Source: Maratus speciosus (lineage: Eukaryota; Arthropoda; Arachnida; Araneae; Salticidae). Taken from it: a DNA stretch of 64,000 bases. The notes beneath the pieces were generated by a model. That model saw only the letters and a program-made list of their open reading frames with translations, ran no database searches and was not told the DNA's origin. Position numbers and translations under genes: made by a program. Each line of letters opens with the position of its first letter. Position 1 is the first letter of the stretch. The stretch lies in contig OZ010790.1 of assembly GCA_963932465.1 (NCBI GenBank), positions 346,357,087 to 346,421,086 on the forward strand, written 5' to 3'. Positions 1 through 11,137 of this stretch are shown here, one piece after another.

Positions 1-2274
1 TCTTTTCCAAACAAATTGGAAGAAAGGAAATTCAAAATAGTAGAAGTTCAGCGGGACATATCAAACTTCAAAATGGAAATATCAAACTTGCACTAGAAAT
101 AGAAAAAGGTACAAAATATTTGGGAGTGGTGGAGAGGAATTATTGTTACCTAGTTTAAAAAATCTATTTTGCAGAAATTGTTGAATATTTATTAATAAAA
201 AAATAGTTATCAATTAAAATTAATTTAATATTATTGAGAAAAAGATATTAAAGTACAGTAAATTCTGTCTAAGGGGCTGTACATACATAATGTTATCACT
301 TCAGGGGGATGGGGCACTTGATATTGTTATTATTTTTTATCCAACCAAAATTTTCTTTTTTTAGTAACTTTTTCTTTAAATAAAAAAAAATCAACTTTTT
401 CTTAGTCTGTTATCTATTGTTATATTGTATCTATTGTACAAAGTTATTATTAAAACCATTAAATAATTATACAATTATTTTATTCAAAATATGGAATATC
501 CCAACATTCAGCATTCCTATTCTCCTGATATATGTGCATATATTGTGTTGTTAGAGAAACCAGGTTCGAAATGATACTTGCTATGTTTACTAGTAAAACA
601 ATGGGGAAGAATGCTGGCCACCTGTTTTGTTGATCAGGAGTTCTGCTTACTCCCGTCCCCCCAATCTGTACAGGGGGCAAGTGGAAGAAGAAAATATTAC
701 TGTTGAATGCATTATGTAACAAAAAGCTATTATTAAATACTTTTAAATAGTAAGTATTTCCTTAAATTGTTATTTGATACACAGACACTTCTTGTATAGT
801 AGTGATATTTTATTACTTCTCTTTATTTAAATCGGTAAAATATGCGAATAATAAATTTATGTCATAGCAAATGTATAAAAAGATTTTTTAGATACTGATA
901 ATATCATTTCATTAAAGAACGGGGATTTGGGGGGGGGGGGGGGGAGCTCCAAAATTGCCAGAAAGTTGATAATGTTATTATATATGTACAGGTGGACTCT
1001 GTGAAAGCTAGAAATCTGTCTAATGTAGAAAGATTTTCAAGTCCCGGCAAACCCATGAAATATAACAATTCACGCTGTATAAGCTAGAATATGCCTAATG
1101 TGTAAACAGAAGGTTTTTAAGATCCACTAAAACCAAAATTTTGCATAAAGCAGAAAAGGGGATATTTTAAAAATGAAAGGTGTTTGGTTTATGAAATTTT
1201 AAAGTTACATATACATCAAAAAACCAATGTTCAAATATTTTAATTAAATTTTATAATAGATTAATAAAGTTAATTCAAAAGAATAAAATTTGTTATGTTA
1301 TCTTATTCCATCATTTTCCACATAAATTTCCATAAAAAAAAGTCATTATTACATTTATGAAATTATGTGTAGTATTTTCTAAAGTACGTTCTAAGGTTGA
1401 ACTATATTATGTTCTAAGGTTGTAATTAAATTCAAAGTGACGCCGTTCTGACATATTTCCGAAGAAATTTTTATTCATAAACGTTAAATTTGTAGACTTT
1501 TTTATTTAAGAAGTACAAAGAAATTGAAGAGAATTTCCCATTTTTCTATAAAGGATATTTTAGAACTGTAGTTTCCAACCGATTTTCAAGTTAGGGCAAT
1601 CAAAGAAAGATCGTCATCAGAGTTATTATAACATAGTTCATTATAACTCAAAACCCAATTTATTTATAGGAAAATGAAAAATGCTATTTGATTCTAAATC
1701 ATTTCAAAAGTCATGACTGCAACTTTTATGCTTTTATGTACAAAAATGATAGTGAGAATGTGTCAGAAAAATTTGCATTATTGAGATATTTATTTTTTCC
1801 ATTTTCTTTAATATAAAAGTTTTGAACTTTTATTAACTTATTTTTACTTAATTATTAACTCTAATCTTGTAAGTTTTAATAATAAGCAAAGTCTTTTTTC
1901 TCTGAAAAAATTTAAAAAGTTCATACAGACTTCATATTTTACATTTCGCAAAATGATTGTTCAAAAAATCCCTCTTCGTTAAGCATTGAATCTTTCACAG
2001 TGTACTAAGGAAAGACTCATTTTTTTGCTTACTTCAGATTTTAAATTTTCCAAAAAATTTTTATGCCAATCGGACATTTGGTCGCCTTAATTCTTTGTGA
2101 AAATTGAGAGGGAGGTAGGAGGTGGGTTGAAGAGAGAAATCGAAGTGACGTATGCTTCATTTCATGCAGTCAAAAAACTTGATCATTGCATGTCTTATGA
2201 TATATAACTGCATAGTTGTTAATAGTCTTTTTTTGTTTGTTTGTCCACAGATGTTAATAAGTGCATAGTAGAAA

Positions 2275-3678
2275 ATGGCTTCAAAATCCAAACTCAATAT
2301 ACTGTTGCTGCAGGATAAAATTGAAGTTATTAAATTAAAAGAAAGCAATTATTTTGTAAAGTTCTTTGCATTAAGTTTAATTGTGGTAACACTCAAATTT
2401 ATGATGCTATTAACACGTTGAGTGCACATCAGTCACCGGTGGCTGACACTGAACTTTCCAAGGCCGTGTCAGTCATCGGTGACTGACACATTGTGTAACG
2501 GGAATCTTATTTTGTGGCCCAAACGAAAAGGCAGACAATATAGACTTGGCATTCAATGGGTTAAAAGAAGGGAAAAAAAAAAAGAGTTGAAAAAGGAATT
2601 AGAAAACTGATCATCCAACAGAAAGAAGAAAATTGTGGTGAAAAATGAAGACATTAATACATTAACTTTTGAGTGCTAGAGTAAAAATTTATCCATACCT
2701 GGAAATCTGTTGCATGAAAAGAAAAAGAGATAGACGAAAAATTAGATAAAATGGATTTCAAGTCTTACAGTGAATGATTAATGAGCTTCTTTGATTGACA
2801 CAACATTGCCTTGAAGCAAGTTTGCAAAGACTCAAAAGATGTTTCAGAGGACAATGTTCAGGAATGGAAGGATAAATTTCATCTAATGATTGAAGTATAT
2901 CAAGCAAAGGACATATATAATTGTGATAAGACAGGACTATTTTATCATGCATTGTTATCTAAGTCCATTGCAAAAAGAGGAAGTGAATGCCTCGGAAATA
3001 AAAAGTCTAAGGAACATGGCATTGTTTTGCTCTATGCAAATTGGGAGGAAAGTTTAGAAAAGCCATTACTGCTTAAGAAAAAGAAAAAGCCGCTATGATT
3101 CAAGAATGTGAACATTGATAAACTGCCTGTGACTAGGAGGTCTCAGAAATAAGGCTAGATGTTGATCAGTTTAATGGAGGTGTGACTGATTGAATTCAAT
3201 AACTTAATGATTAAAGTAAAAAAAAAAAAAAAAATGTTTCTCAATAATGCACCATGCCATGCCAATGTCAAACGTCGAATATAAAGTTATAATTTCTTCC
3301 AATGAACACCACTGAGGTGACAGAACCTACGGACCAAGGAGATATAAAATTTATGAAAACTCACTACAAAAAATACTTTTTGCAGTCTATTATTGCATTT
3401 TTAGTTCAGCCATCGAGGTGACAAAAAACATCAGGATTTTAGATGCTGTCAAATGGATTGCCAAATCTTGCTCAGAAATGTCGCCGGAAAAGATTACTCA
3501 TTTTTTTAGGAAACCCAGAGTTGTAATTCCTTCTGCAGAAAATGACCAAGAATCAGTTCAGCAGGAAAAAAATGAGTTATAAAGTCTAATTAATGACTTA
3601 AAGTGTGTCTTTAGCCATGAAAAGATTAATGAAGCAGATTACATATCAGCTGACAATGCAGAGTGCACAGAAAGCTAA
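2275..3678 (+). pseudogene. Tigger/jerky-like transposase pseudogene
   Basis: Starts MASKSKLNILLLQDKIEVIK, a pogo-type helix-turn-helix of the CENP-B family, then shifts frame and is interrupted by a MITE at 2410-2564. After the MITE it resumes as KRREKKKELKKELEN. A further block at 2811-3098 has the DDE motif AKDIYNCDKTGLFYHALLSK (first catalytic Asp) followed by KSKEHGIVLLYAN. Near 3232 comes FLNNAPCH, where the family has FLDNAPCH, so the second catalytic Asp is changed to Asn. The C-terminal part from about 3420 reads ILDAVKWIAKSCSEM, also typical. Several frameshifts and stops make it inactive. Confidence 0.8.
2410..2564. mobile_element. TTAA-flanked MITE inserted in the Tigger transposase
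   Basis: A 155-bp segment bounded by TTAA at both ends with imperfect inverted ends TTAACACGTTGAGTGC and, on the other strand, TTAACCCATTGAATGC (13 of 16). Inside are short inverted blocks around CAGTCACCGGTGGCTGAC. Removing the segment together with one TTAA joins GATGCTATT to AAAAGAAGG and restores DAIKRREK in the transposase frame, which marks it as an insertion. The TTAA target is that of piggyBac-type transposases. Confidence 0.75.
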
Positions 3679-4403
3679 CATTTCTGTGGACATTTTGACA
3701 CAGTTACATCATGACGCGTGATAGTGAAAATGATGATGATCACAATTCTGAAAACGGAAAGGACAGCAGTGGAACTGAAATGTATCAAGGTGCTTTGTGA
3801 AGCATTAGGTAAAAGAAATGAAGAAATAATACTGATAATAACAGAATTACAATGTACTGCTGAAGAATGCTTGGTAACCCTAAACTACTAAGTGGAATAT
3901 GAGGTATATGAGGTATGTAATTGTATTTGTCATTTTTTTTTCTTTTAAATTTCCGTATTGAAGCAATTTTGTATTGGTTCTATTTATTTTAGTGTTCAAA
4001 TAATGTTTTTAAAGATTATTAAAAACAATAAATTTAATGTCTAATTTCATTTTAAACAACTGTACTAAGGGTTACTAATGTAAAAAAAAATTACAAATAA
4101 CACTTTTCTTTTTGAAGGGGGTGGGGTTGTTTTGCTTAAGGCAGAATATTGACTGTGACAAAGTTTTTTCGGTCCCGATCGATTCAGTCTTGGACAGAAT
4201 TTACTGTAGTTGAAAATGGGGATCTATCAAACACACACATTAAAAAAAAAGGCAGGAAATCATTGGTATTAATATAATATTTAGTAAAACAAAAATGTCT
4301 ACAGTACTTCAAAATAATACTTAGTTCTAACATGCACTTTAAACTCAAAGATTAACATAGATTATGAAACAATGAAATTATATATACAATGTAAAAAAAT
4401 TAC

Positions 4404-4599
4404 CTGCATTTCCCTATTGAACACATAGATACAGGATCACCAACAACAGCTACTAATGATTGGGCTCTGGTTATAGCAGTATTTAAAAGTCTTGCATTGG
4501 ACAGAAAGCCATGGTCCAAATCAATTTCTGACTTTGACTTAGACTCACAAGTCTGTCTTGTTCTCACGGCACTTAAAAATATCACACGGAATTGTTTTC
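4404..4599 (-). CDS. HELZ: HELZ exon 10 of window (motifs V and VI)
   Basis: A 196-bp exon with the acceptor ttttgaatag/GAAAAC and the donor TGCAG/GTAATT. With exon 9 it makes [20 protein letters not shown], then the acidic linker [13 protein letters not shown], then [20 protein letters not shown] and ending SMCSIGKC plus a split codon. ITRAQ carries the motif VI arginine finger. Compared with vertebrate HELZ the linker between VRTR and DHGFLSN is shorter. The next exon (KFWERFI region in the family) is not in the window. Confidence 0.95.
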
Positions 4600-4753
4600 C
4601 TATTCAAAATAAATTAATATCTATAAGAATAACTAAAAAACAGGAATAAAAATAATTATTGCGTAAATGAGAAAACACACAATAAATATTTTATTAAATG
4701 ATTGTTACATACATTTTATACACATATATTCAGGGAAAGGAAAAATAAATTAC

Positions 4754-4829
4754 CTTGAACATTTAACACTCTTTCTACAGATACACCGTGTAACTTCTTC
4801 TTGCGCAGCTCACCTCTTATTCTTACAAC
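4754..4829 (-). CDS. HELZ: HELZ exon 9 of window
   Basis: A 76-bp exon after an 11-kb intron. The acceptor is catttttcag/GTTGTA and the donor is GTTCAAG/GTAATT, ending in phase 1. It encodes VVRIRGELRKKKLHGVSVER and VLNVQ, leading into motif V. HELZ has VFRIRAELRKKRL..V.VERVLNVQG at this place. The following intron is only 154 bp. Confidence 0.91.
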
Positions 4830-4922
4830 CTGAAAAATGAATAGATGATTATTTTTCTATTTTATTTTTTTATCAATGTACAAAATCCATATAAGTAATA
4901 AAATTTTTAAAAAGCATATAAA

Positions 4923-4945
4923 AAAAAATATATATATAGACACAT

Positions 4946-4987
<42 letters not shown>
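4923..4987. repeat. TA/CA microsatellite
   Basis: A (TA)n run, then (CA)n, then (TA)n, ending directly at the start of the Helitron-like element. A/T-rich targets are usual for Helitrons, so the tract may be either the target or a secondary expansion. Confidence 0.9.
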
Positions 4988-4988
<1 letters not shown>

Positions 4989-5371
4989 CTAGCAAAAGCC
5001 ATGCTTTGTTTGGATTTGCGAAGCATTATAAATCCTAATGAAACGAATTTATGAAACGATTTTATGAAGTGAATTTATGAAACAATTTTATGAAATGACT
5101 GATTAAACAACTGATTATGTTTTACGGCAATTTCGCCTAAAATATGGAATATTGTGCGATGAAATTAACACTAAAAATCCATATTGATATGCAGATCTCA
5201 AAACTGGTATTAGAATTTCAAAATTTGAATTAGTTTGAGATGTTAATTTTTTTGTAATTTTAAACACTTTTCTCTAATGATGGCAACTCAAATTTTAATC
5301 ATAACAGATATTTTTTTTTCATATTTTAGAAAAGGTTATATTAAACTAATAATTTGGCAATCAGTTTGGCC

Positions 5372-6043
5372 TCCTTAAATGTATGCTAAGAAAAGTTTCA
5401 TGTTACTTTTATTCATAATTCAATTTATTTGAACAATCTTTCGCCAAATCGGAAGATTCTGATGGAGAAATCAAGAACTCAGTATTTTCATGTTAGCGTG
5501 ACGCAGGTGATAAATCGCCAAAAATTTCTCCTGTCGCATTTTATTTTTGTATTTTTTTATCATTTTATTTAAAATACTAAACTTTCATTTAAAACTGAAA
5601 CATTTAAAAATAATGGCTCTCACTTCTTTCTTTTTTTTTAAACGACACGAAAAGAAAAATATTAGGCACAGATGTCATAAATGCATCGGGGTACTTAATT
5701 GGCATGATATCAGGTGATAAATTGCCAAATATTGCCCCATCGCCATCATTTTATCTGTATTATAATAGTCCAAGTCATGTGACTGTTGTAAACAATTACG
5801 GGCTGCCCCTTCACTTTTCATATGCAAGGTGGCCATTTTTAATCAAAATTGTTTTTTCGAATAAAACTACATAAAATTTGCTGTGATCGCAAAGAATTCC
5901 CGGTACTTTTATGTTAGATGGGAGCAAATTTCGCCAATAGACCCCAGTTAGCTTTTTTTATTTCTCATGTGGTAAATTAAAACAATGCTTTGATGTTGAA
6001 ATTAAATATCATGGTTTATGGTAAGATATTTCTTTTTCTGTTA

Positions 6044-6084
<41 letters not shown>

Positions 6085-7190
6085 AATAAGGGAAAATCAT
6101 GAATTTTAAATGTTTCAGTTTAAAAGTTAAGTGTTTCAAATAAAATGAGTAAAAGGTTTATATTTTTAATGAAATACGAAAAAATGAGACGAGAACAATG
6201 TTTGGCTATTTATCATCTGCGCTCAACTAACATAAAAATTCAGAGTTCTTGATTTCTTTATCAGAATCACCCGATTTGGTAAAGGATTGAGACAGTAAAT
6301 TAAAATATGAATAAAAGCAACATGATACAAAGCTTAGCACTTAGCATACATTTAAGGGAGACATTTTACAACGTTTTAATAACATTTAAGGCCAAATTAT
6401 ACAAATTGACATCATTTTTATTTTAAATAACGAAAGAACAAATAAATTAGTATAACACTAATAAAAATACAAATAAAACGTCGAAATAAAAATCCCTTGA
6501 GGGCACAAACACGTGTACCTTCCTTAAAATCAAGTAAATGTGACATTTACGATCAACCATTAGTGGCATTTAATCTTACAGTTTGGCGGTAGATTTTTGG
6601 TCAATGGGATAACCAAATAGTACCATTTTAATTTATCACTCGAAAAATAAGAAAATGCAAATTGGAGAGTTAAAAAAAAGCTATTGGAAAGATTTGCACC
6701 CGGCTAACATAAAAGTACCAAGAATTCTTTGCGATCAAGGCAATTTTATGTAGTTTTCTTCAAAAAAATAATTTTGATTCTTTAATCAAAATGGAAACCT
6801 TTCATATGAAAAGCAAAGGCATCAGCCCGTAATTGTTTATAGCAGTTACATGACTTGTACTATTATAAGTAAAATGATGGTGATAGAATAATATTTGGCA
6901 CCTTATCACCATGGCTGGCTAACATTAAAGTACCAAAATGGCTGCATGGTATATAATAAGCGAAGGAATCAGCCCTTAATTGTTTATGGTAATTACATGA
7001 CTTGGACTATTACAATATAGGTGAAATGTTGGTGATAGAATAATATTTGGTGACTTATCACCTGTGGCTGGCTAACATTAAAGTACCAAAATGGTCGCCT
7101 GATATATAAAAAGCTAAGGGATCTGCCCGGAACTGTTGATGATAGTCACATGACTTAGGCTATTATTATAGAGATTGTTTTCAATTCTAA
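5372..7190. repeat. Inverted and tandem modules inside Helitron A
   Basis: Module 1 (about 5372-5610, with GAGAAATCAAGAACTCAG) recurs inverted at about 6095-6360. Module 2 (about 5735-5960, with GATCGCAAAGAATTCCCGG and GTCATGTGAC) recurs inverted at about 6590-6880. Two further partial copies follow at about 6905-7050 and 7051-7190, each with GCTGGCTAACATTAAAGTAC and CATGACTT. The order is 1, 2, 1', 2', 2', 2'. A T run of about 30 at 6051-6080 sits between the halves. Confidence 0.75.
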
Positions 7191-7398
7191 AAACAGCACA
7201 GAGAATAATATTTCCTTATGATTAAAAATTTATTTACATATGACTATTAAAAACAGAAAAAAAAACTTTAAAATTACTATTAAATGAGTATGTGTTAAAA
7301 GTAGGAAAATGTTAAAAATTATGTCTTGAAAATTGTATTTACATGTGAATATTAAAAGAGAAAAGAAACTTCAAAATAATAAATACATTAATATGCGT

Positions 7399-7616
7399 TT
7401 AACCCTTTCAGGGGCAAGGTACTTCTATTTGTAAAATGTTGAAATCAGTGAATGTCACCAGACTTTACAAAGAAATTTATTTCGAAATACGAAAATGCTT
7501 TTGTTCACTTACTTAATAAAAGAGAAATTTTCATTCCAATATTCTGGTGCCAATGAGGCATTTAAGAATTAAAATTAAGTGATCCAAAAATGAACCACCA
7601 CCCTTGAAGGAGTTAA
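7399..7616. mobile_element. TTAA-flanked MITE nested in Helitron A
   Basis: 218 bp bounded by TTAA with ends TTAACCCTTTCAGGGGC and, on the other strand, TTAACTCCTTCAAGGGTGG. It is inserted after the Helitron sequence AATATGCGTT. The sister Helitron at 16.5-17.5 kb runs uninterrupted through the matching AACATGCGTT, so this is an insertion younger than the family. It has the same termini and size as the element at 32881-33093. Confidence 0.75.
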
Positions 7617-8089
7617 AGCAGTAAATCATATTATGTCAATCGTCTTATAACGCTGTTAAAAAATACCGAGAGGTAAAAACTGTTTACTTAATTCATTTCC
7701 TTTTAGCCTCTTTTCAAATGTTTAACTGATCTTCATTAATCCCGTTTACAGGGAGATCGCTACAGGTTTTTTCATTATAATTCAATCTTTTTTAATCTTT
7801 TAAAACCGATCAGATTAGTGTGCTTTTAGATTCTGCGGTGTCTGAATGGGGGTTGGCGAGTGTAGCTTGCAGGGGGCAGAGCCCCCTAGTAATAAGATCA
7901 ATATTTGAAAGTAACAATTTTTTTTAATTTTATTTTTGCATCTTTATTAAGCAAAAGTGTTATTTTATGTTTTGGCGCATTTTAATTTTAGAAATGTAAA
8001 TTCAGCCAAATAACTAAGAATTGTCTCGGAATTTTTTATTTATGATATAACTAATTTAACAATTAATCTTATTTGTTTACAATTTTTTT

Positions 8090-8780
8090 GTTGCTACTTT
8101 ACAAAAAAAAAAAAAAAATCATATTATAATTCTTTTAAAACGCAAATATCGTCTGAATAAATTATTTCACATAATAAGAATAAATTGTGCATTTGAATTC
8201 TTAATACTTTTATAATTGAATGTAAATAACTGAATTTTCACAAATTTTAATTTATTAAAAATATGCTATAATTTTCATAAAAAAGGTATATTAAAAATTT
8301 CATAAAAGAAATTGTGAAACTATTTAATTAATCATGATTCTATCTATACTACTATTACTAACTCCATGATTTATTTTTTCTTCTGAAAATAAATGTGTTA
8401 TTTTTTTATTTGTAAAAATGCATAACAAATAATGCGTAATGGAAAAACATGTAAAATAAATTAATTAAAATAATAAATTTTTTAAGGTTATTCTTAAAAA
8501 AAAAAAAAAAAAAAAAATATTGTGCAAATCTATAGATCATAATTTATTTTTTATTTTTATGTTTAATTTCAAGTAAAAATAGTGAAGTTTTTTTTTTTAT
8601 ATAAAGTGTACGACAAAATGTAATTTGTGTAGCCTAGTAGAGGATTCGCTTTGCTCACCCTAATTAATAAAACTGGTTTGTTTTTCCCTAGAGTAACTTA
8701 CTACAATAAACTGTCTTTATATATGATACATAAAAAATAAGTCAGGAACAGTTTCTGCAATTGCAAAAGCATGCAAATGG
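8090..8780. other. Intron, no gene; A/T-rich
   Basis: A-rich runs at 8101-8118 and 8498-8517 and a fragment TAGAGGATTCGCTTTGCTCAC near 8636 that recalls the Helitron end family. Nothing else supported. Confidence 0.6.
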
Positions 8781-8784
8781 AATA

Positions 8785-9240
8785 CTGTAAAAGCACTTAT
8801 TTTCGCGAGTTGTAATTTTTGCGAAAATGAAGATATCGGTGATTTCGCGAGCTGAAAATTTCACGAATTTTACATGAACAGAAACGAAAGTTGAAAAATC
8901 CCGAAACTACCTAAACAGAACACCTTTTGCATAAGGCATTTTAAGAAACTTCCTTTTGTCCGAAAAGTTCGTTCTATTAAATGTATTATTGTTTTTATTC
9001 AAGAAATGTTGTATAGTACTCAAGAAATAGTTGTAAGTATTCAAGAAATTTTTGTACTTATTTCTTATTTAAGTAACTGTAATCATTAAATTTTGGATAA
9101 ATGAAAAATTTCTGATTTTTTATTATTATTATTATTTGAGGTGGAAAAAAAAAATTTCGCGAGGCTTAAATTTTCATGATTACGGCAGGCTCACAAAAAT
9201 TGCGAAAATTAAAGCCTCGCGAAAATAAGTGCTTTTACAG
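8785..9240. mobile_element. MITE with CTGTAAAAGCACTTATTTTCG termini
   Basis: A 456-bp element with perfect inverted ends of about 25 bp beginning CTGTAAAAGCACTTATTTTC. It is flanked by TA on both sides (8783-8784 and 9241-9242), so it is probably mobilised by a Tc1/mariner/pogo-type transposase. Just inside the ends the inverted match continues imperfectly with further TTGCGAAAA motifs. No open frame. Confidence 0.85.
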
Positions 9241-9499
9241 TAAGGTGCAAGGTATTCCCATTAGAAGGTATTTATTCAAAAGGTTTCTTTTATCATGCAG
9301 CAGGACTGTGGAAATTGAGATGAAAAATACTTTTTTTCCTTGAATTTCTTTATCAATTTTCCTGATTTTCATTATTATTGACATATGAACATAAAATATT
9401 GCACTAGTGAGGTATCGGTTAATCGCAAAGTTCAGTAGAATATATTGCCATATAGCAAACCCAAAACAAAATAATAGTTAATAGGTTGTAATTAAAATA

Positions 9500-9680
9500 C
9501 AGCAAAACCTGGAAAAGCATAATGTGTATGACAGAATTCTGCTTCAAATGGAAAATTTTTGTGGTTTCAGTGAAAAAAGCACAGTACAATTACAATACAA
9601 CAGTATGTGTTTGCTAAAGTGAAAACTGACAAAAATGGAATTTTTTTTCTGGTCCCTTTTGATCACAACAGATTTTACTG
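9500..9680. mobile_element. Possible Tigger-type MITE
   Basis: 181 bp between TA dinucleotides, with loosely inverted ends CAGCAAAACCTGGAAAAGC and, on the other strand, CAGTAAAATCTGTTGTGATC. The CAGT/CAGC-start ends match pogo/Tigger style. The inverted match is only moderate. Confidence 0.45.
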
Positions 9681-9892
9681 TACATTCATTGTTGTTAAGT
9701 TTCTTTTTAAAGACGTGGCAGCAGGAGAGACTATTTTATTATAAAGTTTGACATTACAAAAGCTCTCACACAATATACAAATAATTTTTTTTTCAAGTAA
9801 TTTAATTAGCCCCTGTACAGTTTTCTTAAATATATCTGTAAATGGTTAATAATCTATAAATATGTGGGTCAATAGCTTTTATTACTTCAGCC

Positions 9893-9997
9893 AATTTTTA
9901 CTTTCCATGTTCCATAGTTTACGAGTAAAATGGCTGTGATAGACGGATAGACAGACACAGGAGTGATCTGTTTTTACTTTTTAAGTACAGAACCCTA
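9893..9997 (+). repeat. Dispersed repeat fragment ending ACAGAACCCTAAAA
   Basis: The string AAAATGGCTGTGATAGACGG, a short ACAG/ACGG run, and a tail GTACAGAACCCTAAAA resemble a repeat tail very common in arthropod genomes (…gacagac…ggtacggaaccctaaaa). I cannot assign it to a class. Confidence 0.5.
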
Positions 9998-10265
9998 AAA
10001 TTCTGAAATAATTTTCAAAATTATTAAAATTAAAATTAATTTTTCCAGTTCAGAATGGGGAAAGATAAAAGGACCAAATACATTAAATTACTTATTAGCT
10101 AACGAGATCTTTCAAGCGGGCAAATGATATAGAAATATCACTTAATATAGCACTGCTTCATTTTTCTCTCATCTCATCCCATTATTGGCTAAGCTATTGC
10201 CTGCAGAGCTGCGAACCTTAGCAGCAGAAAACAAGTTGGAAATTGCTCGTCAAACGTGGCAAATG

Positions 10266-11137
10266 AGGTGCGTTCGTACTATAACTAGTTTTAAAATTAT
10301 TTTTTGCACCCCATATTGTACTGAATGTATAATTTTTTGCACTTCATAACGTGCATAGTCTGATACATCATTAAAATGCACTTCCAATAATTTTTTCGGA
10401 ACACTTTTGACTGTCCCTGTAATTAAACTATACATCCGATTTTCCTAAAATTTGAAATAGCTCAACAAAATTTTGCAACAATTATATCTTTAAAATTTCA
10501 GACCATTCGGAAGGCTGTAATATCATTAAAATGCACTTGCAATAATTTTTCCCATTGGCCGTAATGTAAAGAAAAACTTTTGGCTGTCCCTGTAATTAAA
10601 CTATACATCCGATTTTCCTAAAATTTGAAATGGCTCGACAAAATTTTGCAACAATTATATCTTTAAAATTTCCGATCATTCGGAAGGCTCTAATACCATT
10701 AAAATACACTTTCAATAATTTTTCCCATTGGCCGTAATGTAAAGAAAAACTTTTGACTGTCCCTGTAATTAAACTATACGTCCGATTTTCCTAAAATTTG
10801 AAATGGCTCGACAAAATTTTGCAACAATTATATCTTTAAAATTTCAGATCATTCGGAAGGCTCTAATATCATTAAAATCCACTTGCAATAATTTTTCCCA
10901 TTGGCCGTAATGTAAAGAAAAACTTTTGACTGTCCCTGTAATTAAACTATACATCCGATTTTCATAAAATTTGAAATGGCTCGACAAAATTTTGCAACAA
11001 TCACATATTTGAAATTTCAGACTATTCGGTTGGGTAGTTTTTGCTCTGTTACATGCGGACAGACGGACGGACGGACAGACGGGCAGACTGAACGACGACT
11101 ATAGGTGCTACGTATTTATATAATTACGAACGCACCT
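10266..11137. mobile_element. TIR-bounded mini-satellite element (pearl/DINE-like)
   Basis: 872 bp with inverted ends AGGTGCGTTCGTACTATA and, on the other strand, AGGTGCGTTCGTAATTATA. The core (10369-about 11035) holds nearly four head-to-tail units of 155-173 bp sharing CTGTCCCTGTAATTAAAC and TTTGCAACAATTATATC. Next to the right end is a GACG/GACA microsatellite at about 11061-11090. This arrangement of subterminal inverted ends, a tandem core of about 160 bp and an ACGG-type microsatellite resembles the pearl elements of bivalves and some non-autonomous Helitron relatives. I see no clear target duplication. Confidence 0.75.

Larger units (their letters stand above)
256..4206 (+). mobile_element. 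pogo/Tigger-type DNA transposon, decayed
   Basis: The ends are CAGTAAATTCTGTCTAAG at 256 and, on the other strand, CAGTAAATTCTGTCCAAG ending at 4206, a 17-of-18 match. TA dinucleotides flank both sides (254-255 and 4207-4208), as expected for the Tc1/mariner/pogo superfamily. Inside, on the plus strand, is a recognisable but broken jerky/Tigger-like transposase. At nearly 4 kb it is longer than usual for this class. About 2 kb of A/T-rich DNA lies before the coding part, including poly-G at 929-944 and a tract at about 988-1130 that looks like a second Tigger-type end, so other insertions are likely. Confidence 0.7.
4986..7889 (+). mobile_element. Helitron-like element A, non-autonomous
   Basis: The 3' end is clear: a GC-rich hairpin GGGGGCAGAGCCCCC followed by CTAG and then T at 7890, which fits the Helitron rule of a 3' hairpin, CTRR and a T host base. 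The last 90 bases match the reverse complement of 16537-16630, so it is a dispersed family. The 5' limit, at ACTAGCAAAAGCC next to a TA run, is my estimate. No Rep/helicase coding is visible. The interior consists of two modules repeated in inverted and direct order, and a 218-bp TTAA MITE is nested inside. Confidence 0.6.

Noticed and set aside
556..585. tRNA or SINE B-box (GGTTCGAAA)
   Set aside because: No A-box at the right distance and no cloverleaf; the match is too short.
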